Positions 35,840 through 45,194 of a DNA stretch of 64,000 nt are shown here, one piece after another. The stretch lies in assembly GCA_039683515.1 (NCBI GenBank), contig JBDKRG010000010.1:186001-250000 (forward strand), written 5' to 3'. Each line of letters begins with the position of its first letter. Position 1 is the first letter of the stretch. This stretch comes from JAJFUE01 sp039683515. Lineage in GTDB: Bacteria > Sumerlaeota > Sumerlaeia > MVZB01. Both the position numbers and the translations under genes were made by a program. Under the pieces are notes generated by a model. That model had not been told where the DNA came from and made no database searches. It was given only the letters and a program-made list of their open reading frames with translations.

Positions 35840-37210
35840 ATGCGACAGACACAACGCCTGTTGATTTCATCCATGATCCTGCTTGGCCTGGCCCTTGCCG
35901 GGTGCTCGCGGATCGGGCTGCCGCTCGGCGATCAGGCCGGCTGGCGCGCGGTGCCGGAGATTCTGAGCCGGATCGTTCCGCCGCAATTCCCCGCCCGGGA
36001 TTATGACGTTACAAAATTCGGCGCCGTCGGCGACGGCAAGACCGACTCGCGTCCGGCGTTCGCCCGCGCCATCGACCAGTGCAACGCCGAGGGAGGCGGC
36101 CGGGTCGTCGTGCCGGCGGGGCGCTACCAGATCAACGGCCCGATCCACCTCAAGAGCAACGTCAACCTGCACCTGGCCGAGGGCGCCTACATCCGGTTCA
36201 GCTCCAACCCGGCGGACTATCTGCCGGTCGTGCTGACGCGCTGGGAAGGGACCGAATTGTTCAATTACTCGCCGCTCGTCTATGCCTACCAGGCGACGAA
36301 CGTGGCGATCACCGGCGCGGGGACGCTCGACGGCAACGGCAAGGCGTGCTTTGCCGCGTGGGAGTTCAAGCAGGCCGCCGACGTCGGGCTCTCCCGCATG
36401 CAGAATGAAAACGGGGTGCCGGTCAGCGAGCGCATTTTCGGCGAGGGCCATTACCTGCGCCCCAATTTCGTGCAGTTCTTCGGCTGCAAGAACATCCTGA
36501 TCGAAGGCATCAAGCTCGTCGATGCGCCGTTCTGGGTGACCCACCTGGTCGGCTGCAAGAACGCGACCGTGCGCCGGATTGTCGTGGACAGCTGGAACGG
36601 CAACAGCGACGCTGTCGATCCCGAGTCGAGCGTCGACGTGCTGATCGAGGATTGCGTCTTGCATTGCGAGGACGATGCGGTGGCCGTCAAGTCCGGGCGC
36701 GACCACGACGCGTGGCGGCTGGGGCAGGCGAGCGAGAACATCATCGTGCGCCGCTGCAAGATCAAGACGAACAAGTCGGGCCTGTGCGTCGGCAGCGAAA
36801 TGGCCGGCGGGGCGCGCAATATCTTCTGGGAAGACTGCGAGATCGAGGATTGCGTCAACGGCCTTTTCTTCAAGGCCAACGGCGATCGCGGCGGTCTCGT
36901 CGAGGGCGTCTGGGCGCGCAACATCACCGTCGGCCACGCCGGCAAGCATGCGGTCAATGCGACCTGCAACTACAACGGCGCCTACAGGGGCGGCCGGCAT
37001 TGGCCGCTTTTCCGGCGCGTCACCATCGCCCGGATGACCGTTGACCGGACCGACCTCGAGGGCATTTTCCTGGACGGCCGCCCCGAACTGCCGCTGAGCC
37101 GGTGGCGGTTTGAGCATGTCTCGATCCGGAACGAAGGCAAGCCGTCGCAGTTCATCAACGCCGCCGACGTCGTCCTGCGCGACGTAAGTTTCAAAGGCCG
37201 GAATCGTTAA
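35840..37210 (+). CDS. second GH28-family lipoprotein (tandem paralogue)
   Basis: 456 residues, with lipobox LALAGC near 22. It aligns along its whole length with the preceding gene: shared RIVPPxFPxRDY, FGAVGD, RYxxNGPIHLKSN, the NSDxVDPES catalytic Asp motif and CEDDxVAxKSGRD. It lacks the later C-terminal FLQNV region of its partner. Both probably arose by duplication and act on the same type of polysaccharide. Downstream, 32 bp away, is a heparinase-like gene, so the three may be cotranscribed. Confidence 0.88.
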   Translation: MRQTQRLLISSMILLGLALAGCSRIGLPLGDQAGWRAVPEILSRIVPPQFPARDYDVTKFGAVGDGKTDSRPAFARAIDQCNAEGGGRVVVPAGRYQINGPIHLKSNVNLHLAEGAYIRFSSNPADYLPVVLTRWEGTELFNYSPLVYAYQATNVAITGAGTLDGNGKACFAAWEFKQAADVGLSRMQNENGVPVSERIFGEGHYLRPNFVQFFGCKNILIEGIKLVDAPFWVTHLVGCKNATVRRIVVDSWNGNSDAVDPESSVDVLIEDCVLHCEDDAVAVKSGRDHDAWRLGQASENIIVRRCKIKTNKSGLCVGSEMAGGARNIFWEDCEIEDCVNGLFFKANGDRGGLVEGVWARNITVGHAGKHAVNATCNYNGAYRGGRHWPLFRRVTIARMTVDRTDLEGIFLDGRPELPLSRWRFEHVSIRNEGKPSQFINAADVVLRDVSFKGRNR

Positions 37211-37242
37211 GACGTTTACAAAATGAAGTAGGGGGGGATCCG

Positions 37243-39726
37243 ATGAAGAATTTCATGCTTGTTCTGTGTCTGCTGATCTCGAGCATGGCGCACGCCGCCG
37301 AGAGGCCCGCACGTTCCGATCGGGATGCACGGCTCGCGCTCGAAAAGATGTCGATCGACGAAGTGGCCGGCATGGTGCCGGCGGCGGCGGGATTCCGTTA
37401 CATCGGCTGCCCGCACTGCGACGGCGGCAGCCAGGAGAACGGCGTCCTGGGCTGGCAGCCCGGCCTGGGCGACACCCTCCGCTGCCGGTTCTGCAAGATG
37501 ACGTTCCCCAATGAGCAGTATCCCAACAAGAAAGAGATTCGGATCACGGCGCCCGACGGATCGGCGCAGGTGTATCGCTATTACGAGGGGCCGACGGGGC
37601 GCCAGTATTTCTATGAGGCGCACGCCTGGTTCGAACGCATTCAGTGGCTGCGCTCGGGCGCCCTGCGCCTTGCGGAAAACTATCGCAAGACGGGGGACCT
37701 GAACAGCGCCGACCGCGCGGCGGCGATCCTCGCCCGCTTCGCCCAGGTCGTGCCGGGCTATGCCATGCGCTTCGAGGTCCCGTTCAAGACCAAGCGGTTC
37801 TTCCCCGCCGATCAGCTCGCCCCTTACAACGGCGCCCCGCCGATGCGTGTCGCCAAGTTCGACTCGTGGGCCTACATGGACATCCCCGAGGACCTGACGC
37901 GCGCGTGGGAAATCCTCGAGGACGGCAAGTACGACTACTCGCGCCTGGGCGGCCGGTTCGGCTCCGACCCCGACGCGCTGATCCGGAAGGACCTGCTGCG
38001 GCTGCTGGTCGACGTCACCGCCGCCAACCCCGAGCAGTATCACAACATGTCGCCCCGGATGTACCGGGCGATGATCAACGTCGGCCGGGCGCTGAACGAG
38101 CCCAAGTACGTTCACGACGCGATCGACCGCTTCGGCGGCCTGCTTCAAAACAAGTTCTACAGCGATGGGTGGTGGTGCGAAGGGTCGTCGTCCTACCACC
38201 GCCAGACGATCGATGGCCTGGCCAAGGTGGCCCAGTCGGTACAGGGTTACAGCGACCCGCCGACCTGGACCGGCAGCGAGAAGTTCGTCAACCTGGACCT
38301 GATGAACGACCTGCCGCTGCTGGCGCGGGCCAACCAGTTGCTCAAGGATGCCGTCCTGCCCAACGGCCGCATGATCCCGGTCAACGACACGTGGGCCTCG
38401 ACGCAGCTCGAGGCCACCACGACCTCGCTGTCGAGGCTGTGGCCGGGGCTCGGCCGTGCGGTGCTTGGCGCCGGCTCGGGGGACAACCAGGTCTGCCTGG
38501 GCCTGGACTGGAGCACCCATGGCAACCATGCGCACCTGGACAACGGCTCGATCTTCCTCTATGCGCTCGGCAAGGAACTGCTCCCCGACATCGGCTACAC
38601 GCACACGCGCTGGCATAATTGGGCGACCAACTCGGCCTCGCACAACATGGTCGTCGTCGGCGAGCGCTCGCAGCCGATGATCTGGCCGGAGAAGGGATCG
38701 ACCCAGGGAAACCTGCGCTGGTTCGACGCGAGCGACAGCCATGTGCGCTTCATCGACCTGGATGCCGCGCCCTCCTACCCGGGGCTCAAGGAGTATCGCC
38801 GCCGGTTGGCCCTCGTGCATGCCGGCGAGGGGTTCGATTACGTCGTCGACCGCTTCGACGTCGAAGGCACGGGGACGACCCAGGACTTCTTCCTGCACGG
38901 CTCGGCCGACGAGATCGGGAATCTCGAAACCAGCGCGCCGATCGAAACCGCGGTCGACACGCTCGTTCCGTCATGGGGCGGCCGCGGCCAATACGTCGGC
39001 GAGGCGAACATGGATTTTGTCGGCACGAAATTCCACGTTTACGATTTGCTGAAAGACGTCCATAAGACGCCGGCGGCCGGCGGCATCTGGACCGCCACGT
39101 GGCGCTACCCGGGGGCGAGCCTGCGGGCGCACCTGATCGCGCCCAAGGGATCGACGCTCTACCGTTATACATCGCCGATGATCCGGCCCGCCGGGCGGCT
39201 TGACGCCGACCTGCCCAAATACATGACCCCCGGCATCATGGAGCGCCATCAGGGCGGCCAGAGCACGTTCGTGGCCGTCTACGAGCCGTTCCGGGACAAG
39301 ACCTGGTTCGAGCGCGTCGAGGGCGGGCCTGATAAGCTGACAATCTCGTATACGATGCCCGACGGCAAGCGGGTGACCGACACGATCCGGATCCGCGACC
39401 AAAGCCTCGAGGTCAAGTCCTCGGCCGGCTGGGCCTACGCGACCGGCAAACCGGTCGGCGGCAGGGTTGTCGGCCTCGAAACGAAGAACGACGGCCGCTG
39501 CGTCCTGAAGCTCGACAAGGCGGCCCCGAAGACGGCCGCCGTGCGGCTCCAGTTCGGCCCCACGCGCTCGTTCGTGTTCCCGGTCGCCTCGGTCGAAGGC
39601 AAGGAAATTCAACTTGCCGCAAGTCCGGGGATCGTCATGGACTCGCCCGAGTCGGCGCATTTCACGACCTTCCCGCACGAAAAACTGACCGGCCGGATCG
39701 AGTGGGCGGTGTATTCGGGCCGGTGA
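37243..39726 (+). CDS. secreted heparinase II/III-like polysaccharide lyase
   Basis: 827 residues with a Sec signal peptide (cleavage after MAHA, about residue 18). GCPHCDGG and RCRFC near 55-85 form a zinc-ribbon-like Cys pair. An alpha/alpha toroid follows (residues about 120-400), then the heparinase beta-sandwich with THGNHAHLDNGSIFLYALG near 426 and SASHNMVVVGERSQ, which carry the conserved His/Asn ligands. Role: eliminative cleavage of an acidic polysaccharide outside the cytoplasm. Grouping with two GH28 genes suggests uronate-rich substrates. GGGGGGGATCC lies just before the start. Confidence 0.85.
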   Translation: MKNFMLVLCLLISSMAHAAERPARSDRDARLALEKMSIDEVAGMVPAAAGFRYIGCPHCDGGSQENGVLGWQPGLGDTLRCRFCKMTFPNEQYPNKKEIRITAPDGSAQVYRYYEGPTGRQYFYEAHAWFERIQWLRSGALRLAENYRKTGDLNSADRAAAILARFAQVVPGYAMRFEVPFKTKRFFPADQLAPYNGAPPMRVAKFDSWAYMDIPEDLTRAWEILEDGKYDYSRLGGRFGSDPDALIRKDLLRLLVDVTAANPEQYHNMSPRMYRAMINVGRALNEPKYVHDAIDRFGGLLQNKFYSDGWWCEGSSSYHRQTIDGLAKVAQSVQGYSDPPTWTGSEKFVNLDLMNDLPLLARANQLLKDAVLPNGRMIPVNDTWASTQLEATTTSLSRLWPGLGRAVLGAGSGDNQVCLGLDWSTHGNHAHLDNGSIFLYALGKELLPDIGYTHTRWHNWATNSASHNMVVVGERSQPMIWPEKGSTQGNLRWFDASDSHVRFIDLDAAPSYPGLKEYRRRLALVHAGEGFDYVVDRFDVEGTGTTQDFFLHGSADEIGNLETSAPIETAVDTLVPSWGGRGQYVGEANMDFVGTKFHVYDLLKDVHKTPAAGGIWTATWRYPGASLRAHLIAPKGSTLYRYTSPMIRPAGRLDADLPKYMTPGIMERHQGGQSTFVAVYEPFRDKTWFERVEGGPDKLTISYTMPDGKRVTDTIRIRDQSLEVKSSAGWAYATGKPVGGRVVGLETKNDGRCVLKLDKAAPKTAAVRLQFGPTRSFVFPVASVEGKEIQLAASPGIVMDSPESAHFTTFPHEKLTGRIEWAVYSGR

Positions 39727-39966
39727 GCGAACCGGGATGTCATGAATCAAATAACTTGGGCCGTGACTGCGGAACGGCTTGTACAAACAATATTGATATG
39801 AAAGTTGCCGGTTGCGGCCCGTAGGTTGTTGCGCCGAGTTACAAGCAGGCGCGGCATGGCTTCCGGGGGTGCGGAGCAAAAGTAGATATAAGCGTAATAA
39901 TATCAGCAATGTAAAAGAAACAATTCCGCCATTTGGCACATATAGTTAAAAAATGCAAAAATTTTG

Positions 39967-39995
39967 TTGACATAAAACGCCTCCGGCACTAATTT
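39967..39995 (+). promoter_or_regulatory. promoter of the first pilin gene
   Basis: TTGACA, 17 bp, TAATTT. Both boxes are conserved in the second copy while the spacer varies. A GCCATTTGGC element at 39929-39938 lies upstream. It leaves a leader of about 150 nt. Confidence 0.8.
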
Positions 39996-40154
39996 GACTT
40001 ATTATTGATTCGGAAGCTGTTGCAGGCAGAATGCGCAACGAGTTTGTACTTCAAAGTTACAAGGGGGGGACTGAGGTTCTGCTTTTCGTTGTATTCGGTA
40101 ATTTCCTGCACAAGGAAATACCATCTCGACACTCAGTTTGGAGGAAAGTCTCAC

Positions 40155-40811
40155 ATGAAACGCAAAGGGTTTACCCTGATCGAGCTGCTGATCGTTGTTG
40201 CCATCATCGCCATCCTGGCGGCCATCGCCGTCCCGAACTTCCTGGAAGCCCAGACGCGTTCGCGCGTCTCGCGCGCCCAGAACGACATGCGTTCCATCGC
40301 GCTGGCCATGGAATCGTATCGCATTGACAACAACACCTATCCGTCGCATTTCCGTTATTCGCCGCTTCCGCCTGCCAGCACGTCGACCAACATGGATAGC
40401 CGGCTGCTGAGCACGCCGATTTCCTATCTGACCGTGTTCCCGGACGACGTTTTCCGGATCATCGCCGGTTCCGGCACGGGCAAGTATCGCCTTTATGCCT
40501 TGGGTTACACGGCTCGTTCCGCTGACCCGGGCTATAACCGCGACTATCACTTCTTCCCGAAGACCGCGTGGATGACGTGGAGCCTTGGCCCGGACCTCGT
40601 GACCAACACCGGTGGTTACTTCCCCGAGCCGGCCGTCATCGCGAATGAGGCTTCGGCGGCTCCGCGTATCGGTGTCGACAAAAACGGCGTTGTTATTCCC
40701 CCGGCCACCTCGGCTTACTATGGCGGCATGCGCTACGACCCGACCAACGGCACCGTCAGCTGGGGCGATATCTATCGCTTCGAGGGTGATGCCAAGACCC
40801 GTATCAACTAA
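40155..40811 (+). CDS. type IV pilin/pseudopilin-like protein, copy 1
   Basis: 218 residues from the ATG at 40155 with GGAGG upstream. The prepilin leader MKRKG is cut before FTLIELLIVVAIIAILAA (Glu5 present), followed by the PNFLEAQTRSRVSRAQNDMRSIALAMESY helix and a beta-rich head. The type matches GspG/PilA-like proteins of planctomycete-like lineages. It differs from copy 2 at 11 residues, all after residue 82. pilT lies 9 kb away, so a type IV machine is likely present. Whether it is the major pilin or a secretion pseudopilin cannot be said; the strong promoter, structured leader and terminator suggest abundant expression. Confidence 0.93.
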   Translation: MKRKGFTLIELLIVVAIIAILAAIAVPNFLEAQTRSRVSRAQNDMRSIALAMESYRIDNNTYPSHFRYSPLPPASTSTNMDSRLLSTPISYLTVFPDDVFRIIAGSGTGKYRLYALGYTARSADPGYNRDYHFFPKTAWMTWSLGPDLVTNTGGYFPEPAVIANEASAAPRIGVDKNGVVIPPATSAYYGGMRYDPTNGTVSWGDIYRFEGDAKTRIN

Positions 40812-40841
40812 GAACGCATATCTGCAACACTTCCCCCTTAT

Positions 40842-40880
40842 GGGCGTCCCGGCCTTCCGCCAGGGCGCCCTTATTTTTTT
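40842..40880 (+). terminator. terminator of pilin copy 1
   Basis: GGGCGTCC (40842-40849) pairs with GGGCGCCC (40863-40870), then TTATTTTTTT. Confidence 0.85.
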
Positions 40881-40977
40881 ATGATCGGGGGCGCGAAGAG
40901 ACCGATCCCCCCGCCGTCAGAGTGACTGGTAATTATTTTATACCGGCATGTAACTTGAGCCAACTTGTGAAAAACGA

Positions 40978-41031
40978 CTCAAAAGAAGGCTGCGTCCATT
41001 TCCAAACGCAAAAAACCAGACGTTTCATCAT
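40978..41031 (+). pseudogene. relic of the hydrolase gene start
   Basis: Homologous to the ribosome site and first codons of the gene at 42127 (aaaagaagg, tccaaacgc, cagacgtttcatc), but the start codon is ATT (40998-41000) and similarity ends after about 12 codons. It marks the right edge of duplication unit 1. Confidence 0.8.
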
Positions 41032-41100
41032 GATGATGTCACAATATTAAAGAAGCAAATATGCCATTTGGCATATATAGTTAAAAAAGCAAAATATATG

Positions 41101-41129
41101 TTGACATGAAACGTCTCCAGCACTAATTT
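41101..41129 (+). promoter_or_regulatory. promoter of the second pilin gene
   Basis: TTGACA, 17 bp, TAATTT, as in copy 1. Upstream at 41059-41076 is the inverted repeat ATATGCCA-TT-TGGCATAT. Confidence 0.8.
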
Positions 41130-41287
41130 ATTTCGCTATTGATTCGGAAGTTGTTGCAGGCAGAATGCGCAGCGAGTTTGTAATTCAAAGTTACTAGGGG
41201 GGACTGAGGTTCTGCTTTTGGTTGTATTCGGTAATTTCCTAAACGAGGAAATACCATCTCGACACTCAGTTTGGAGGACTGTCTCAC

Positions 41288-41944
41288 ATGAAACGCAAAG
41301 GGTTTACCCTGATCGAGCTTCTGATCGTTGTTGCCATCATCGCCATCCTGGCGGCCATCGCCGTCCCGAACTTCCTGGAAGCTCAGACGCGTTCGCGCGT
41401 CTCGCGCGCCCAGAACGACATGCGTTCCATCGCACTGGCCATGGAATCGTATCGCATTGACAACAACACCTATCCGTCGCATTTCCGTTATTCGCCGCTT
41501 CCGCCTGCCAGCACGTCGACCAGCATGGACAGCCGGTTGCTGAGCACGCCGGTTTCCTATCTGACCGTGTTCCCGGACGACGTTTTCCGGATCATCGCCG
41601 GTTCCGGCACGGCCAAGTATCGCCTTTATGCCTTGGGTTACACGGCTCGTTCCGCGGCCCCGGGTTATAACCGCGATTATCACTTCTTCCCGAAAACCTC
41701 GTGGATGACCTGGAGCCTCGGCCCGGACCTCGTGACCAACACCGGTGGCTATTTCCCCGAGCCGGCCGTCATCGCCAATGAGGCTTCGGCGGCTCCGCGT
41801 ATCGGCATCGATAAAAACGGGGTGACCATTCCCCCGGCCACATCGCTCTCCTATAACGGAATGCGCTATGACCCGACCAACGGCACCGTCAGTTGGGGCG
41901 ATATCTATCGCTTCGAGGGTGAAGCCAAGACCCGTATCAACTAA
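41288..41944 (+). CDS. type IV pilin/pseudopilin-like protein, copy 2
   Basis: 218 residues with the same leader MKRKG and N-terminal helix as copy 1. The first 82 residues are identical; the 11 substitutions (for example N to S and TSAYYGG to TSLSYNG) all lie in the head. The upstream leader is nearly identical too, including a conserved hairpin. As in copy 1 it has its own terminator. Confidence 0.93.
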   Translation: MKRKGFTLIELLIVVAIIAILAAIAVPNFLEAQTRSRVSRAQNDMRSIALAMESYRIDNNTYPSHFRYSPLPPASTSTSMDSRLLSTPVSYLTVFPDDVFRIIAGSGTAKYRLYALGYTARSAAPGYNRDYHFFPKTSWMTWSLGPDLVTNTGGYFPEPAVIANEASAAPRIGIDKNGVTIPPATSLSYNGMRYDPTNGTVSWGDIYRFEGEAKTRIN

Positions 41945-41974
41945 GAGCGCGCCTCTGCAACACTTCCCCCTTAC

Positions 41975-42011
41975 GGGCGTCCTGGTCCTCAGCCAGGGCG
42001 CCCTTGTTTTT
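41975..42011 (+). terminator. terminator of pilin copy 2
   Basis: GGGCGTCCTGG (41975-41985) pairs with CCAGGGCGCCC (41993-42003), then ttgttttt. Confidence 0.85.
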
Positions 42012-42126
42012 GATGATCGGGAGCCGGGAGAGACCGCCCCCCGCCGTCAAATTGACTGGCATTTTTCTTCGCCGGCATGTAACTTGAGCCCGCTTGTGAA
42101 AAACAACTCAAAAGAAGGATGTGTCC

Positions 42127-44265
42127 ATGTCCAAACGCGAAAAATCAGACGTTTCATCCTGCGATAACATTAGCCGCAGATCATTATTGCAGGCCGTCGG
42201 CATCGGCGCGCTCGGAATCGAAGCCGGCCTGTTCGGCGCCGGTTGCGCCGCCTCCCGTCCGGCCAAGCCCGCCGCCGCGCCGGCATCCACGCCCGACGTC
42301 CCCGCTCCGGCGCTCGCGCCGCTCAACCGCTTCCCGCGCATGACCCAGGAATATTTTATCGAGCAGGTGACGCGCGCGCAGGAAGCCGGTCAGGCTCTGC
42401 GCGACTCGCTGCGCACCCGCCGGGACGCCGAGCGTTACGTGGCCATGGTGCGCGAAAAGATCCGCGCCTGTTTCGGCCCGATGCCTGTGAAGACCCCCCT
42501 CGAGCCGCGCGTCACCGGTGTCGTCGAACGCGACGCCTACAAGATCGAAAAAGTCATTTTCAGCAGCCGGCCCGGCTACATGGTCACGGCCAACCTCTAT
42601 ATCCCGAAAGGGCGCAAGTTCCCGCTGCCGGGCGTGGTCGGGACCTGCGGCCATTTCGACGGCGGCAAAGCCTGTCCGGCCTACCAGTCCTATGCCCAGG
42701 GGCTTGCCCGTCTGGGCTATGTCGTACTGATCTTCGACCCGCCCGGCCAGGGCGAGCGCTGGCTGTATTACGATGGTCCGGGCAAGTCGCGGACCCCGGC
42801 CGGCGTCGGCCGCGAAGTCGGGCTTCCGTGCCGCGAGCATATCTATGCCGGCAATCAGCAGTACCTCGTCGATGAGTTCATCGGTTCGTGGTTCGTTTGG
42901 GACGGCATCCGCGCGCTGGATTACCTGCTGACGCGCAAGGAAGTCGACCCGCGCCGCGTCGGCATCACCGGCAATTCCGGCGGCGGCACACAGGCCACCT
43001 GGTTGTGCGGCCTGGACAGGCGCTGGACGATGGCCGCGCCATCGTGCTTCGTGACCACGTTCCTGCGCAACATGAAGAACGAGCTCCCCGCCGACACCGA
43101 GCAGTGCCCGCCGCGCGCGCTGGCGCTCGGCCTGGACCACAGCGACTTCATCGCCGCGATGGCGCCCAAGCCCGTCATCCTGCTGACCAAGGAAAAGGAT
43201 TTCTTCGACATTCGCGGCGGGGAGGAAGCCTACGCCCGCCTCAAAAAACTTTACACCCTGCTCGGCGCCGAGAAGAACATCGCCCTCTTCACCGGCGAGG
43301 GCGAGCACGGCTACAGCCAGGACAACCGCGAGGCGATGTATCGCTGGTTCAACCGCGCGACCGGCCAGGAGGGGCCGTCGGCCGAACCCGCGCTGACGAT
43401 CGAGGACGAGAAGACCCTCTGGTGCGCGCCCAACGGGCTGGTTTCGGAACTGAATTCGAAGCCCATTTTTGCGTTCACGAGGGAAAAATCCCTGGCGCTC
43501 GGGCGCGACCGGCCGCAGCTCGCCGGTCAAGCCCTGCAAAAAACGGTCACGGAAACCCTCAAGCTGACGCCGGGCGAAGGCGTCCCGGAATACGACATCC
43601 TGCGCACCGCCGGCGGCGATCGCAAATACCCCGCCGAGGCGACGCATTACGTTGTCCATACCGAGCCGGGGATCTCGGCGATCGTCGCCATGCTGTCGAA
43701 GGATAAAACAGGTCCGTCGCGGCCGCCGAAGTCCGCCCCCCGCGCCATCCTTTATATCTCGAATCAATCGAGCGACGTCGAGATGCGTGAGGAACCGCTC
43801 GTTCGCGAACTGATCCAGGCCGAGCCCGGGGCAGCCTTCTTTGCGTGCGACGTGCGCGGCATCGGCGATTCGCAGCCGAACACCTGCGACTGGAATTCCT
43901 TCCTCGATCCATACGGCTGCGACTTCTTCTATGCGGCCCATTCGATCATGCTCGACAGGCCCTACGTCGGCCAGCGGACGTTCGACGTCCTGCGCGTGCT
44001 GGCCTGGCTCAAGAGCTTCGGGCACGACGAGGTTCACCTGGCCGCCGGCGGCTGGGGAACGCTGCCGGCCACGTTCGCCGCGCTGCTTTCGCCCCAGGTG
44101 GCGCAGGTGACGCTCAAGGGCGCGCCGGCCTCGTATGCGGAAATGGCCGAGAACGAGCAATACGGCTGGCCGCTGTCGTCGCTCCTTCCGGGCGTGTTGA
44201 CGCGGTTCGACCTGCCCGACTGCTACCGCGAGCTCGAGGCGAAGAAACTGCGGCGGATTTCATAA
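42127..44265 (+). CDS. Tat-exported alpha/beta hydrolase (acetyl xylan esterase-like)
   Basis: 712 residues from the ATG at 42127 (AAGGA 7 nt upstream; the GTG 6 nt earlier is less likely). A twin-arginine signal SRRSLLQAVGIGALG, with a lipobox-like GAGC, directs Tat export and probably lipid anchoring. The first hydrolase domain carries GNSGGGTQ (nucleophile elbow, Ser near 285), with Asp and His partners expected in TKEKDFFD and GEHGYSQ. A second hydrolase-like half (residues about 480-690: ILYISNQSSD, FFACDVRGIGDSQP, LAAGGWGTLPA) lacks a clear Ser. Candidate esterase on acetylated polysaccharides. The 5' end is copied as a relic upstream. Confidence 0.8.
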   Translation: MSKREKSDVSSCDNISRRSLLQAVGIGALGIEAGLFGAGCAASRPAKPAAAPASTPDVPAPALAPLNRFPRMTQEYFIEQVTRAQEAGQALRDSLRTRRDAERYVAMVREKIRACFGPMPVKTPLEPRVTGVVERDAYKIEKVIFSSRPGYMVTANLYIPKGRKFPLPGVVGTCGHFDGGKACPAYQSYAQGLARLGYVVLIFDPPGQGERWLYYDGPGKSRTPAGVGREVGLPCREHIYAGNQQYLVDEFIGSWFVWDGIRALDYLLTRKEVDPRRVGITGNSGGGTQATWLCGLDRRWTMAAPSCFVTTFLRNMKNELPADTEQCPPRALALGLDHSDFIAAMAPKPVILLTKEKDFFDIRGGEEAYARLKKLYTLLGAEKNIALFTGEGEHGYSQDNREAMYRWFNRATGQEGPSAEPALTIEDEKTLWCAPNGLVSELNSKPIFAFTREKSLALGRDRPQLAGQALQKTVTETLKLTPGEGVPEYDILRTAGGDRKYPAEATHYVVHTEPGISAIVAMLSKDKTGPSRPPKSAPRAILYISNQSSDVEMREEPLVRELIQAEPGAAFFACDVRGIGDSQPNTCDWNSFLDPYGCDFFYAAHSIMLDRPYVGQRTFDVLRVLAWLKSFGHDEVHLAAGGWGTLPATFAALLSPQVAQVTLKGAPASYAEMAENEQYGWPLSSLLPGVLTRFDLPDCYRELEAKKLRRIS

Positions 44266-44289
44266 CATCCGCGCCGCTTCCGGAACCGC

Positions 44290-44336
44290 CGTGGGCAGGC
44301 TCGACGTTTTCGCCGAACCTGCCCACGCTTTTATTG
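44290..44336 (+). terminator. terminator after the hydrolase gene
   Basis: CGTGGGCAGG (44290-44299) pairs with CCTGCCCACG (44318-44327), then cttttatt. Confidence 0.85.
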
Positions 44337-44360
44337 CGCGTCGATCGGACGGGATGTGGC

Positions 44361-45194
44361 ATGAACGAGCCGCATGACATCGATCTGGCCGGTAGGGCCG
44401 CCGAGGCGAGGGGAGCCTTGCGCGCGTGCGACCTGTGCTCCCGGCGGTGCGGCGCCGACCGCGCCTCCGGCGCAACGGGCTACTGCGGCGTCGGCGCGCA
44501 GAGCCGCTGGTTTCGCGAACTGGTTATTTACGGGATCGAGATGGAGCTGATCCCGGCCCATGCCGTGTATCTGTGCGGATGCAACATGCGCTGCGCGTTC
44601 TGCAACGTCGAGCCGTGGAACCTGGCGCCGGCGACCGGCGAGGCCTGGGATCCGGCATGGATGGCGCGGCGGGTCGAACAGCGGCGGGGGGAGGGAGCCT
44701 CGACGCTCCTCATCCTGGGCGGCGAGCCGACGATCAACCTGCCGGCGGTCCTGGACATGCTCGCGCGCGTCAAGGACAAGCCCCGGGTCGCGTGGGACAG
44801 CAATATGCTTCTATCGGAGCGGTCGCGAGGGCTCCTCGACGGGATCGTCGACGTGTACGTGGCCGACCTCAAGTTCGGCAACAACGCGTGCGCGCGGAGG
44901 CTGGCGGATTTCGAAGGGTATCTGGAAGTCGTCGGGGCGAACCTGAAATTCGCCGAGCGGACGGCCGGCCTGATCGTGAGGCATCTCATGTTGCCCGGGC
45001 ACTTTGAGTGCTGCACGATCCCGGCGCTCAAATGGCTGAGCGAGAATGTTGAAAAGCCGCGCCTGTCGCTGAACTGGGGCTACCGCCCGCCGAACGCCAG
45101 GCCGGAATTCCCGGAGCTGACGGGAGCCATCGACGAAAAAGAATTCGAGCAGGCCAGAGACAGGGCGATTGGGCTGGGGATGGAATTAGTTTAA
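44361..45194 (+). CDS. PflX/PflA-like radical SAM protein
   Basis: 277 residues from the ATG at 44361. The N-terminal CDLCSRRCGADR and YCGVG form an extra Cys-rich block. The radical SAM motif is LCGCNMRCAFCN (CxxxCxxC). LGGEPTINL is the GGE SAM-binding motif. This layout is that of COG1313 PflX-like proteins, which resemble glycyl-radical activating enzymes but have unknown substrates. No glycyl-radical enzyme gene is adjacent. The start has only a weak ribosome site. Confidence 0.8.
   Translation: MNEPHDIDLAGRAAEARGALRACDLCSRRCGADRASGATGYCGVGAQSRWFRELVIYGIEMELIPAHAVYLCGCNMRCAFCNVEPWNLAPATGEAWDPAWMARRVEQRRGEGASTLLILGGEPTINLPAVLDMLARVKDKPRVAWDSNMLLSERSRGLLDGIVDVYVADLKFGNNACARRLADFEGYLEVVGANLKFAERTAGLIVRHLMLPGHFECCTIPALKWLSENVEKPRLSLNWGYRPPNARPEFPELTGAIDEKEFEQARDRAIGLGMELV

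Larger units (their letters stand above)
39908..42130 (+). repeat. 1.13 kb tandem duplication of the pilin locus
   Basis: Unit 1 (about 39908-41040) and unit 2 (about 41041 on) share promoter, leader, pilin gene, terminator and the start of the next gene. Corresponding points are offset by 1133-1134 bp (39967/41101 for the -35 box, 40155/41288 for the start codon). Confidence 0.92.
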
